This document shows positions 18,909 through 26,200 of a stretch of DNA of 27,819 nucleotides, piece after piece (the stretch's first letter is position 1; each line of letters opens with the position of its first letter). Both the position numbers and the translations under genes were made by a program. The stretch lies in the NCBI GenBank assembly GCA_900543945.1, contig UQTN01000013.1, positions 1 to 27,819 of the forward strand, in the 5' to 3' direction. Origin of the DNA: an uncultured Collinsella sp. GTDB lineage: Bacteria > Actinomycetota > Coriobacteriia > Coriobacteriales > Coriobacteriaceae. The notes below the pieces were generated by a model. The model saw only the letters and a program-made list of their open reading frames with translations, made no database searches and was not told where the DNA came from.

Positions 18909-18982
18909 GGCCCGTTCGTCTAGCGGTTTAGGACGCCCTCTCAAGGCGGAGATCACCAGTTCGAATCTGGTACGGGCTACCA
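18909..18982 (+). tRNA. tRNA-Glu (anticodon CTC)
   Basis: The acceptor stem GGCCCGT pairs with ACGGGCT (first pair G-U), then A and an encoded CCA. The anticodon stem ACGCC/GGCGG holds the loop CTCTCAA with anticodon CTC at 18940-18942, reading GAG. It lies 25 bases after tRNA-Gln and is probably processed from the same transcript. Confidence 0.95.
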
Positions 18983-18992
18983 AAATTGAACG

Positions 18993-19020
18993 CCCGGGCC
19001 TCGTAAGAGACCCGGGTTTT
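18993..19020 (+). terminator. Terminator of the tRNA unit
   Basis: CCCGGG (18993-18998) pairs with CCCGGG (19011-19016), with inner CTC/GAG pairing and a GTAA loop, followed by TTTT. It starts 10 bases after the tRNA-Glu CCA. Confidence 0.85.
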
Positions 19021-19079
19021 GTGTATTGGCCGATATTTAAGGCGCGCGTTGAGTCTGCCGCCCGGACCGAGGAGTTGTC

Positions 19080-19997
19080 ATGGACCTGCCTATCAGCTTG
19101 GAAGACATCACGTATGCCGAGAACTATCTGGCGCAGGGCGACCTGGCTACGGCGACGCCGCTGCTTGAGCGTCTGGTGGAGCTCGCCGAGGAGTATATCG
19201 ACGCTGAGTGCAAGACGGAGGAGAAGCGCCAGTACTTTAGCTTCGACAGCAAGTTTGAGCGCCTGGCCTATCGCCGCGTGGAGAAGGATCCGCGCGAGCT
19301 GGTGCAGGTCGAGGTTCCCTTTGACCGCCTGTACTCCGACATGGCGTTTGCCTACATCCGCCAGCAGGATTATGTGAGTGCTCGGAATGCCCTGATGCAG
19401 GCCGTGCGATGGGATCCCATGAACTGCAACTATCGCTTGGACTTGGCCGAGCTGTTCCGCGCGCTCGAGGACAAGCAGGAGTGGGCATCGCTCTCGTTCT
19501 CGGTGCTGGAGCGCGCGAGCGACGGTAAGTGCGCCGCACGCGCCTACACCAACTTGGGTCAGTACTTCTTGGAGCCCGAGACCGAGAACATTTCGGCTGC
19601 CGTGGGCTGCGCGCGTCTGGCGCTGCGCCTGGCGCCCAACGATGCGCATACGACGCGCCTGCTCAACAAGATCCATACCACCTATCCGGATGCCGCGGAC
19701 GAGAGTGACGACCATGTGATGGGTGAGCTCGCCCTGCAGGGCGTGCCGACCTCGCCTTCGGCCGAGATTGCCATCTGCCTGATCATGTGTGCGACCGACG
19801 CTGCGAGCGACGGCGACAAGCAGGAGGCTACGCGCCTGACGGTCCGTGCCCGCGACCTGGTGGGCGAAGAGGCGTGCGCGGCGATTATCAAGCTGGTGCG
19901 CGAGAGTGATGCCGAGCTTAACGCCGAGCGCAAGGCAAAGCGCGAGGCTGCGGGCTCAAACGCCGATGGCGCCAAGGAGGCCGGCGATGCCCAGTAA
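19080..19997 (+). CDS. TPR-like repeat protein of unknown role
   Basis: A 305-residue soluble, acidic, helical protein. TPR-like helix pairs are visible at about 8-40 (AENYLAQGDLATATPLLERL), 88-120 (SDMAFAYIRQQDYVSARNAL) and 180-205. The C-terminal tail (about 272-305) is charged and low in complexity. There is no signal peptide or membrane segment. It starts after GAGGAG at the end of the tRNA unit and overlaps smpB by 11 bases, so the two should be co-translated. A link with ribosome rescue or translation is possible from that overlap but not shown by the sequence. Confidence 0.85.
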   Translation: MDLPISLEDITYAENYLAQGDLATATPLLERLVELAEEYIDAECKTEEKRQYFSFDSKFERLAYRRVEKDPRELVQVEVPFDRLYSDMAFAYIRQQDYVSARNALMQAVRWDPMNCNYRLDLAELFRALEDKQEWASLSFSVLERASDGKCAARAYTNLGQYFLEPETENISAAVGCARLALRLAPNDAHTTRLLNKIHTTYPDAADESDDHVMGELALQGVPTSPSAEIAICLIMCATDAASDGDKQEATRLTVRARDLVGEEACAAIIKLVRESDAELNAERKAKREAAGSNADGAKEAGDAQ

Positions 19998-20457
19998 GCG
20001 CGAGCGCAAGCTCATTTCCAAGAATCGCTCGGCACATCACGAGTACTTTATCGATGAGACGTTTGAGTGCGGTATTGAGCTGAGCGGTACCGAGGTCAAG
20101 TCGATTCGCGAGCGCGCGTGCCAGATTACCGATACCTTCGCACTGATTCGTGGCGGGGAGTGCTGGCTCGTCGGCCTGCATATCCACCCTTATAGCCATG
20201 GTGGCGTGTGGAATCGCGATCCCGACCGTCGGCGCCGTCTGCTGCTGCACCGCAAGGAGATCGACTTTCTTGACGGCAAACTTCGCAACCGCGGCTATGC
20301 GCTGGTGCCGCTGGAGCTCTACTTTAATACCGACGGCCGCGTAAAGCTGCTGCTGGGCCTAGGCCGCGGCAAGAAGCTTTACGACAAGCGCGAGGATATG
20401 GCCAAGCGCGATGTCCAGCGCGAGATCGACCGCGCCCTCAAGGAGCGCAATCGCTAG
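19987..20457 (+). CDS. smpB: SsrA-binding protein SmpB
   Basis: Binds tmRNA and delivers it to stalled ribosomes in trans-translation. The 156 residues show the family hallmarks: KLISKNRSAHHEYFIDETFECGIEL (beginning KLISKNRSAHHEYFI), GTEVKSIRE, the IHPYSHG loop, and a basic tail (GRGKKLYDKREDMAKRD) that folds in the decoding centre. The length is normal. The ATG lies inside the end of the TPR gene (11-base overlap) behind AAGGAGG. RNase R, its functional partner, is encoded 8 kb upstream. I looked for tmRNA in the next 200 bases and did not see it. Confidence 0.96.
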   Translation: MPSKRERKLISKNRSAHHEYFIDETFECGIELSGTEVKSIRERACQITDTFALIRGGECWLVGLHIHPYSHGGVWNRDPDRRRRLLLHRKEIDFLDGKLRNRGYALVPLELYFNTDGRVKLLLGLGRGKKLYDKREDMAKRDVQREIDRALKERNR

Positions 20458-20469
20458 GCGTTCTGTATA

Positions 20470-20536
20470 AGTTACGGTGGAATACGGACTGTTTTGCCTG
20501 TTTGAGGGGCTATTCAGTCCTTATTTCACCGCAACT
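20470..20536. repeat. 22-base-arm inverted repeat after smpB
   Basis: Arms 20470-20491 and 20515-20536 pair at 20 of 22 positions (one of them G-U; mismatches A-C and C-T) around a 23-base loop. The core of each arm is CGGTG.AATA.GGACTG. No T-run follows. It could serve as the 3' end of the smpB message or be a dispersed palindromic repeat; from memory similar sequences occur in Collinsella. Confidence 0.7.
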
Positions 20537-20554
20537 GCGGCGTCTCATCTTGCT

Positions 20555-20581
20555 TATACTGTTTTGACACATATGTCTCAA
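20555..20581 (+). promoter_or_regulatory. -10 element with adjacent 18-base palindrome
   Basis: TATACT (20555-20560) is followed by the palindrome TTGAnACATATGTnTCAA (20564-20581), perfect except for the two n positions. A repressor bound there would cover the transcription start. There is no good -35 box, so promoter status is uncertain. Confidence 0.4.
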
Positions 20582-20612
20582 AGGTGGTGTCCGTTGTGGG
20601 CGCCGCCTTTTT
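20580..20612 (+). terminator. Terminator or attenuator before the flavoprotein gene
   Basis: AAGGTGGTGTC (20580-20590) pairs with GGCGCCGCCTT (20598-20608), three wobble pairs, followed by a T-run to 20612. It is either the end of smpB transcription or a leader attenuator; it stands 52 bases before the flavoprotein start. Confidence 0.75.
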
Positions 20613-20664
20613 TGTGGGTACATACATCCATGAGGTTCCAACCCGGGTTAGGGGAGTGATTGTT

Positions 20665-21168
20665 ATGGACAAAACTGCGTTCTTTACCATGCCGAGCGGT
20701 CTGTACGTGGTGAGCGCCGCGGCAGACGGGCTGCGCGCCGGCTGCGTCATCAACACTGCGGTGCAGGTGACGTCCATGCCGCCGCGCATTTCGGTTGCCG
20801 TGAACAAGGACAACGTCACCTCGGGCGTCATCGCTTCGGCCAAAGCGTTCGCGCTGACCGTGATCGATCAGACCGCCGATATGCTCTACATCGGTAACTT
20901 TGGGTTCCGCACCAGCAGCGATTATGATAAGTTTGCCAAATACGAGACCCGCGAGACGGCTCTGGGCATGCCCTATGTGCCCGAGCACGCGGCGGCCCTG
21001 TTTAGCTGCCATTTGATCGACACTGTGGATGTTGGCACGCATCTACTGTTTATCGGCGAGGTCGAGGATGCCGAGCGCTTGAGTGACGAGACGCCGCTCA
21101 CCTACGATTACTACCATAAGGTCCTGAAGGGCAAGACGCCTCCGAAGGCGTCCTCGTATCAAGGCTAG
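20665..21168 (+). CDS. Flavin reductase-like FMN-binding protein
   Basis: A 167-residue protein of the flavin reductase/flavoredoxin split-barrel family, binding FMN. The N-terminal FFTMPSGLYVVSAA and GCVINTAVQVTSMPPRISVAVN carry the typical FMN phosphate-binding region, and FALTVIDQTAD and the HLIDTVDVGTHLLFIGEVEDA segment form the later strands. AGGGGAG precedes ATG 20665; the longer in-frame reading from 20584 would run across the terminator hairpin. In Moorella and relatives this domain is fused to a rubredoxin (Hrb) that feeds electrons to flavodiiron proteins; here a separate rubredoxin gene follows 89 bases later. The electron-transfer role is inferred from that. Confidence 0.88.
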   Translation: MDKTAFFTMPSGLYVVSAAADGLRAGCVINTAVQVTSMPPRISVAVNKDNVTSGVIASAKAFALTVIDQTADMLYIGNFGFRTSSDYDKFAKYETRETALGMPYVPEHAAALFSCHLIDTVDVGTHLLFIGEVEDAERLSDETPLTYDYYHKVLKGKTPPKASSYQG

Positions 21169-21185
21169 AAATGTTTTAAAAATAC

Positions 21186-21213
21186 TTGCATTATATTATT
21201 GAGAATCTATACT
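21186..21213 (+). promoter_or_regulatory. Promoter of the rubredoxin gene
   Basis: TTGCAT (21186-21191) and TATACT (21208-21213) are 16 bases apart in AT-rich DNA. Transcription would begin near 21220 and give a leader of about 38 bases. The rubredoxin can thus be expressed apart from the flavoprotein. Confidence 0.7.
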
Positions 21214-21257
21214 GATAAATGAAGTACATCACCAGTCGCGTTTGAGAGGAGAACATC

Positions 21258-21401
21258 ATGGCTGAGGAGAAGAAGACGTATAAGTTCGTGTGCGTCGTTT
21301 GCGGTTACGAGGTTGAGGTCGATACGCCCGAGCTGCCCGAGGATTATGTGTGCCCGGTGTGCGGCGTCGGTCCCGATCAGTTTGAGCTCGTCGAGGAGTA
21401 G
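21258..21401 (+). CDS. Rubredoxin, compact form
   Basis: A 47-residue iron protein with two CxxC knuckles, FVCVVCGYE (C12, C15) and YVCPVCGVGPDQFE (C32, C35), that together bind one Fe. Only 16 residues separate the knuckles, against about 29 in Clostridium rubredoxin and about 12 in rubrerythrin tails, so it is an in-between, shortened form. GAGAGGAG lies ahead of the ATG. It follows the flavin-reductase-like gene and has its own promoter and terminator. Likely role: one-electron carrier for oxygen or peroxide detoxification; the partner enzymes are not in the window. Confidence 0.93.
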   Translation: MAEEKKTYKFVCVVCGYEVEVDTPELPEDYVCPVCGVGPDQFELVEE

Positions 21402-21440
21402 CTCGCAGACACACGGCGAAAGCCGAACATAGCTCTGTCC

Positions 21441-21476
21441 AAGGGCCTCGGTCGAATTCTCGGCCGGGGCCCTTTT
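21441..21476 (+). terminator. Intrinsic terminator after rubredoxin
   Basis: A 15-base stem (21441-21455 with 21460-21474, two G-U pairs) around ATTC, followed by TTTT overlapping the end of the stem. Confidence 0.9.
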
Positions 21477-21544
21477 CCTCCGCCCATAAGGGATCACGGT
21501 TGCTGTTGACCGATCCTGTCTGTTGCGAGTCCGACCGACCTTTT

Positions 21545-21681
21545 GTCTCAATCTGTAACATCTAACGGTGGAAATTGGGCCCACTTGTTACATATCGAGA
21601 CAAACCAAAACCGTCCGGCAGAAGATCTCAATCTGTAACATCTAGACATCGAAAGCGGGTCTAGATGTTACAGATCGAGAC
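21545..21681. repeat. Two palindromic units sharing a 19-base core
   Basis: TCTCAATCTGTAACATCTA occurs identically at 21546-21564 and 21626-21644, and each copy is followed by its inverse. Unit 1 pairs 21545-21560 with 21586-21601 (14 of 16). Unit 2 pairs 21626-21647 with 21659-21680 (21 of 22) around an 11-base loop. They lie between the 3' ends of the rubredoxin and transporter genes and may be transcribed from either side. There is no T-run, so they are not standard terminators. They occupy most of the 307-base gap, with the rubredoxin terminator at the left. Confidence 0.85.
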
Positions 21682-21708
21682 GTTTGCCTGAGTAGGTGCC
21701 CCGCCCCA

Positions 21709-22965
21709 TTACATCCCTGTCAACAACACGACATCGAGAATCGTCACGATGGCACCGATCCCTACGAGCAGCGCGCTGAGTGGACGCGAATTGGCGTATT
21801 TGCCCATGACGCGGGGTGAACTGGTGAGCCGTATGAGCACAAAGACCGTAATCGGTAGCTGAAGCGACAGCAGTGCCTGACTCCAGATGAGACCTTCAAA
21901 AGGATTTGGGACGACCAGGCACGCCGTCACTGCGCCGACGAAACAGGCCGCCACCCCGATCGAGGAATGTCGGTCGTGGATATCGTATTCCTCGTCGAAC
22001 ATGCCCGCAGTGATGGTCCCCGCCGCCATGCCCGCTGTCACGCTGCTCGATAGTCCCGCGAACAGCAGCGCTACCGCAAAGATGGTCGAGCTCGCCGGGC
22101 CCAGAATGGGGGAGAGCGTGGCCGCTGCGACGGCGAGGTCGTCTACGACCATGCCGTGCGCAAAGAAGGTCGTTGCGGCCAGGATGACCATGGCCGAGTT
22201 GATTGCCCAGCCCACGCCCATCGAAAAGAGCGTGTCGAAGAGCTCGTAGTGCAGACGTTCTTCGATAACTTGCTCGCCTTGGCCTTCGAAGTGCATGGAT
22301 TGGATGACCTCGGAGTGCAGAAAAAGGTTGTGTGGCATTACGACCGCACCCAGGACACTCACGATAGTCGCAGCAGAGCCAGTGGGCATACTGGGCGTGA
22401 TCCAGCTTGCGGCGGCTTGCGGCCAGTCGACCTTGACTAGTGCAAGCTCGGCCAAAAACGAGAGTCCTACCACGCCTACGAAGGCGATGATCCAGCGTTC
22501 GGCTCGCTTGTAGGAGTTCGTCATGAGCATCGCCATCGATACTGCCGCCACGATGACGCAGCCCGCACGCACGGGCAGCCCAAAGAGCATTTGAAGGGCA
22601 ATCGCGCCGCCCAGGACTTCGGCCATGGCGGTGGCGATGGTCGCGAGATAGGCGCTGCCGAGCACCGCGCGTCCCACGATGCGGGGGAGAAAGCGGGTCG
22701 TGGCCTCGGCAAGGCAGGCGCCCGTGGCGATGCCCAAGTGCGCCGCGTTGTGCTGCAGCACGATGAGCATAATCGTGGACAGCGTGACGATCCACAGCAG
22801 CGCGTAGCCAAACTGCGAGCCCGCGGCCATATTGGAGGCCCAGTTGCCCGGGTCGATAAAGCCGACGGTCACGAGCAGCCCGGGGCCGATATGCCGCGCA
22901 ATGTCTAGGCCTCCGTGACCACCGGTGCGTCGGGAGCCAAAATGATGTTTGAGATGGTTGATCAT
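21709..22965 (-). CDS. mntH: NRAMP-family divalent metal (Mn/Fe) transporter
   Basis: A 418-residue proton-coupled Mn2+/Fe2+ importer of the inner membrane. The metal-binding DPGN of helix 1 is D38-P39-G40-N41 (GFIDPGNWASNMAAGS) and the matching helix 6 motif is M210-P211-H212-N213 (VVMPHNLFLHSE). The methionine there favours soft transition metals such as Mn and Fe. About eleven hydrophobic segments fill the rest. ATG 22965 has AGGAG upstream on the minus strand; an earlier in-frame start at 23001 lacks that. It is a single gene, with a promoter and palindromic operator candidate directly upstream. Confidence 0.93.
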   Translation of the reverse strand: MINHLKHHFGSRRTGGHGGLDIARHIGPGLLVTVGFIDPGNWASNMAAGSQFGYALLWIVTLSTIMLIVLQHNAAHLGIATGACLAEATTRFLPRIVGRAVLGSAYLATIATAMAEVLGGAIALQMLFGLPVRAGCVIVAAVSMAMLMTNSYKRAERWIIAFVGVVGLSFLAELALVKVDWPQAAASWITPSMPTGSAATIVSVLGAVVMPHNLFLHSEVIQSMHFEGQGEQVIEERLHYELFDTLFSMGVGWAINSAMVILAATTFFAHGMVVDDLAVAAATLSPILGPASSTIFAVALLFAGLSSSVTAGMAAGTITAGMFDEEYDIHDRHSSIGVAACFVGAVTACLVVPNPFEGLIWSQALLSLQLPITVFVLIRLTSSPRVMGKYANSRPLSALLVGIGAIVTILDVVLLTGM

Positions 22966-23001
22966 GGTGCGCTCCTGCGTGCCGTTTGCTTGACGCCGCA
23001 A

Positions 23002-23030
23002 AGGATACCCGTTTTAGGCTAAAAAGTTAA
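23002..23030 (-). promoter_or_regulatory. Promoter of the metal transporter with palindromic operator in the spacer
   Basis: On the minus strand TTAACT (23030-23025) and TATCCT (23007-23002) are 17 bases apart. The spacer holds the palindrome TTTTAG-C-CTAAAA (23012-23024). Its wording resembles half-sites of DtxR/MntR-family metal repressors (TTAGG...CCTAA). Binding there would block polymerase, fitting repression when Mn or Fe is plentiful. The assignment is by analogy. Confidence 0.55.
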
Positions 23031-23104
23031 CCAAGACTAACAAAATATTGGTCCAGCGGGGATTGGTTGGTGCATTGGGGACATGCTGTTCTGCTCCAAA
23101 AGGT

Positions 23105-23157
23105 GTACGTCAGCCTCCAAAGATGTCGTTTTTTGACATGTTTGGAGGCTGATGTAC
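23105..23157. repeat. 23-base-arm hairpin between the transporter and gltB
   Basis: Arms 23105-23127 and 23135-23157 pair at 22 of 23 positions (one G-U, one G-G mismatch) around a T-rich seven-base loop. It contains AGCCTCCAAA / TTTGGAGGCT. It lies between divergent genes, so it is not needed as a terminator for either. Confidence 0.75.
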
Positions 23158-23292
23158 GCGTTTGATGGCAAGACGTAGATGTCCCGCGTGCGTTACGCGA
23201 TTGTTTCGAAACGGGCGGGAAACACAGCGGGCCGGCGATGCTCTTAGTATGCCTAGTCAACTGACTGTCTAAATATCTAGGGGAGGATCGCG
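23158..23292 (+). other. Leader region of gltB
   Basis: This stretch contains the 10-base palindrome GTTTCGAAAC (23203-23212) and AT-rich sequence next to the start. A possible -10 (TAGTAT, 23245-23250) has no clear -35. I recognise no riboswitch. Confidence 0.3.
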
Positions 23293-26200
23293 ATGCAGGC
23301 AGATTCCGCTCAGCAGCAGGGCCTTTATCGCCCCGAATTCGACCACGATGCATGCGGCATCGGCGCGCTTGCCGATATCAATGGTGAGCGCCATCACCAG
23401 ATTCTGGACGACGCGCTGTCCATTCTGGTCAACTTGGAGCACCGCGGCGGCACGGGACTCGAGAAGAATACCGGCGATGGCGCTGGCATCCTGTTCCAGG
23501 TTCCGCATCACTTTTTCCGTAAAGAGGCTCAAAAGTGCGGTCAGATTCTGCCGGCAGAGGGCGACTATGGCGTGGCCATGCTGTTCTTCCCGCAGGACGA
23601 CAAGGGCGTAGAGGATGCCCGCCGCGTGTTTGAGGAGGGCTGTGCCGAGGCCGGCGTGCCGCTGCTCTTTTGGCGCGAGGTGCCCGTCGACCCGCACGAC
23701 CTGGGCGAGACGGCCCGCGCCTGCATGCCCACTATCCTGCAGGCCTTCCTGGGCCGTCCGGACGACACGCCCGCCGGCGATGCCTTTGAGCGTCGCCTGT
23801 ACGTGTGCCGCCGCACCATCGAAAAGAAGGCCGATGCCGAGTTTGCCCTGCGAGACAAGATCTTCTACGTGTGCTCCATGAGCTCGCGCACCATCGTGTA
23901 CAAGGGCATGCTGGTCGCCACGCAGATGCGCCGCTTCTTCATCGACCTCAACGACGCCGCCGTCAAAACGGCCGTGGCGCTCGTCCACTCGCGCTACTCC
24001 ACCAACACCACGCCCAGCTGGGAGCGTGCGCACCCCAACCGCTTTATCATCCATAACGGCGAGATCAACACCCTCAAGGGCAACGTCAACTGGATTCGCG
24101 CCCGCGAACCCAACCTGTACAGCCCCGTGCTGCAGCACGATCTTGAGCGCGTGATGCCCATCATCAACCGCGAGGGTTCCGACTCCGCGATTCTGGACAA
24201 CGTGCTCGAATTCTTGGTCATGAACGGTCGCCCGCTCACGCGTGCCGCGTCCATGTTGCTGCCCGAGCCGTGGGACCACAACGATAGCCTGAGTGAGGAG
24301 CGCCGCGCCTACGACGCTTACCAGTCCATGCTCATGGAGCCCTGGGACGGCCCGGCGGCCATCGCCTTTACCGACGGTCGCACGCTGGGCGCCGCCCTCG
24401 ACCGCAACGGCTTGCGCCCCGCCCGCTACTACGTGACGCGCGATGGCCGCTTTATGCTGGCAAGCGAGGTGGGCACCATCGAGGTGAGCCCCGAGAACAT
24501 CCTGACGAGCGGCTGCCTGGGACCGGGCCAGATGCTCGAGGTCGATTTTGCCCGCGGCCGCGTGATCTACAACGACGAGCTGCGCGCCCGCTATGCCAAG
24601 GAGAAGCCCTACCGCGACTGGATTGCCGAGGAGACACTGACCGTCGACGCGCTCGATGAGCCCGCCGCGCCCGCGCCCGCCGAGGATGCCGAGGTGCCCG
24701 CCGCCGTGCGCATGGCCAAGCTCGGCTATCACTGGGATGATGTTGACGAGGTCGTGCGCCCCATGGCCCAGCAGGGCAAGGCCCCGCTCGCCTCGATGGG
24801 TATCGATGCGCCGTTGGCCTGCCTGTCCAAGAAGACGCGTTCGTTCTTTGACTACTTCTATCAGCTGTTCGCTCAGGTCACGAATCCTCCGATCGATGCC
24901 CTGCGCGAGCACATGGTGACTTCGACCACGCTCTACCTGGGCAACCACGGCAACCTGCTCGAGGATTCCCGCACGGCCTGTCAGCTGGTGCGCTTGGAGC
25001 GCCCATTGCTCAACGAGGAAGAGTTCGAGCATATCTGTGCCATCGACCGCGTGGGCTTTAAGACCCGTCGTTTCCGTGCCGTCTACCGCCGCGATGCCGG
25101 CGAGGGCGCGCTGCAGGCTGCGCTCAAACAGCTTGCCGAGGACGTTGAGGCTGCGGTCCGCGACGGCGTGAACATTGTGGTGTTGAGCGATCGTGCCGCT
25201 GCGGGCGAGGTGCCCGTGCCGTCGCTGCTCGCCGTGGGCTGCGTGCACAACCACCTGATCCGCGCCGGCGTTCGTACTTTTGCCGACATCGTGGTGGAGT
25301 GCGGTGACGCCGTGTCCCCGCACGACTTTGCGGCACTGGTGGGCTACTCCGCGAGCGGCATCTATCCGTACAACGCACATGCGTGCATCCGCGATCTGGC
25401 GGCACGCGGCGACCTGGACGTGACGGCCGAGCAGGGCATCGCCAACTACAACAAGGCTGCGACCGCCGGCATCGTCTCCATCATGTCCAAGATGGGCATC
25501 TCCACGGTGCAGAGCTACCATTCGGCGCAGATCTTCGAAGCCGTGGGCTTTACGCCGGAGTTCGTCAACGCGTACTTTGCCGGCACGGTGAGCCGTGTGG
25601 GCGGGTTGGGTGTCGAGGACGTTGAACGCGAGCAAAACGAGCGCTACGACGCCGCGCTCGCTATCCTTAAGAGCCCGGCTCCCGATCAGCTGCCCACGCT
25701 GGGCCTGACCAAGTGGCGCCCGCTCGGCGGCGAGGAACACCTCATCGACCCCCAGACCGTCTACCTGCTGCAGACCGCCTGCCGTGAGGACAGCTACGAC
25801 ACCTTTAAGGAGTACAGCGCCCGCCTGCACCGCACCGGCCGTGCCGTGCGTCTGCGCGACTTGCTCGACTTTGATGCCAGCGGCCGCACGCCGGTTTCGC
25901 TCGACGAGGTCGAGCCCGCGCTCAACATCGTCCGCCGCTTTAACACCGGCGCCATGTCGTACGGCTCCATCAGCAAGGAAGCACACGAGTGCATGGCCAT
26001 CGCCATGAACCGCCTGCACGGCCGTTCCAACTCGGGCGAGGGCGGTGAGGATCCGCGTCGCGAGACCCCGCTGGCTAACGGTGATTCCAAGAACTCCGCG
26101 ATCAAGCAGGTGGCAAGTGCGCGCTTTGGCGTGACGAGCCGCTACCTGTGCAGCGCCTTCGAGATTCAGATCAAGATGGCCCAGGGCGCCAAGCCCGGCG

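Noticed and set aside
18909..18982. Attachment site at the tRNA-Glu 3' end
   Set aside because: No tyrosine integrase and no repeat of the tRNA end were seen in the window.
20458..20664. Possible tmRNA gene after smpB
   Set aside because: No tRNA-like ends, no tag reading frame ending in Ala-Ala and no terminal CCA are visible.
23191..23212. GlnR-type box before gltB (GTTAC ... GAAAC)
   Set aside because: The spacing between the half-sites is 11 bases rather than 6, and the nearer half-site is GTTTC; it does not fit the consensus well enough.
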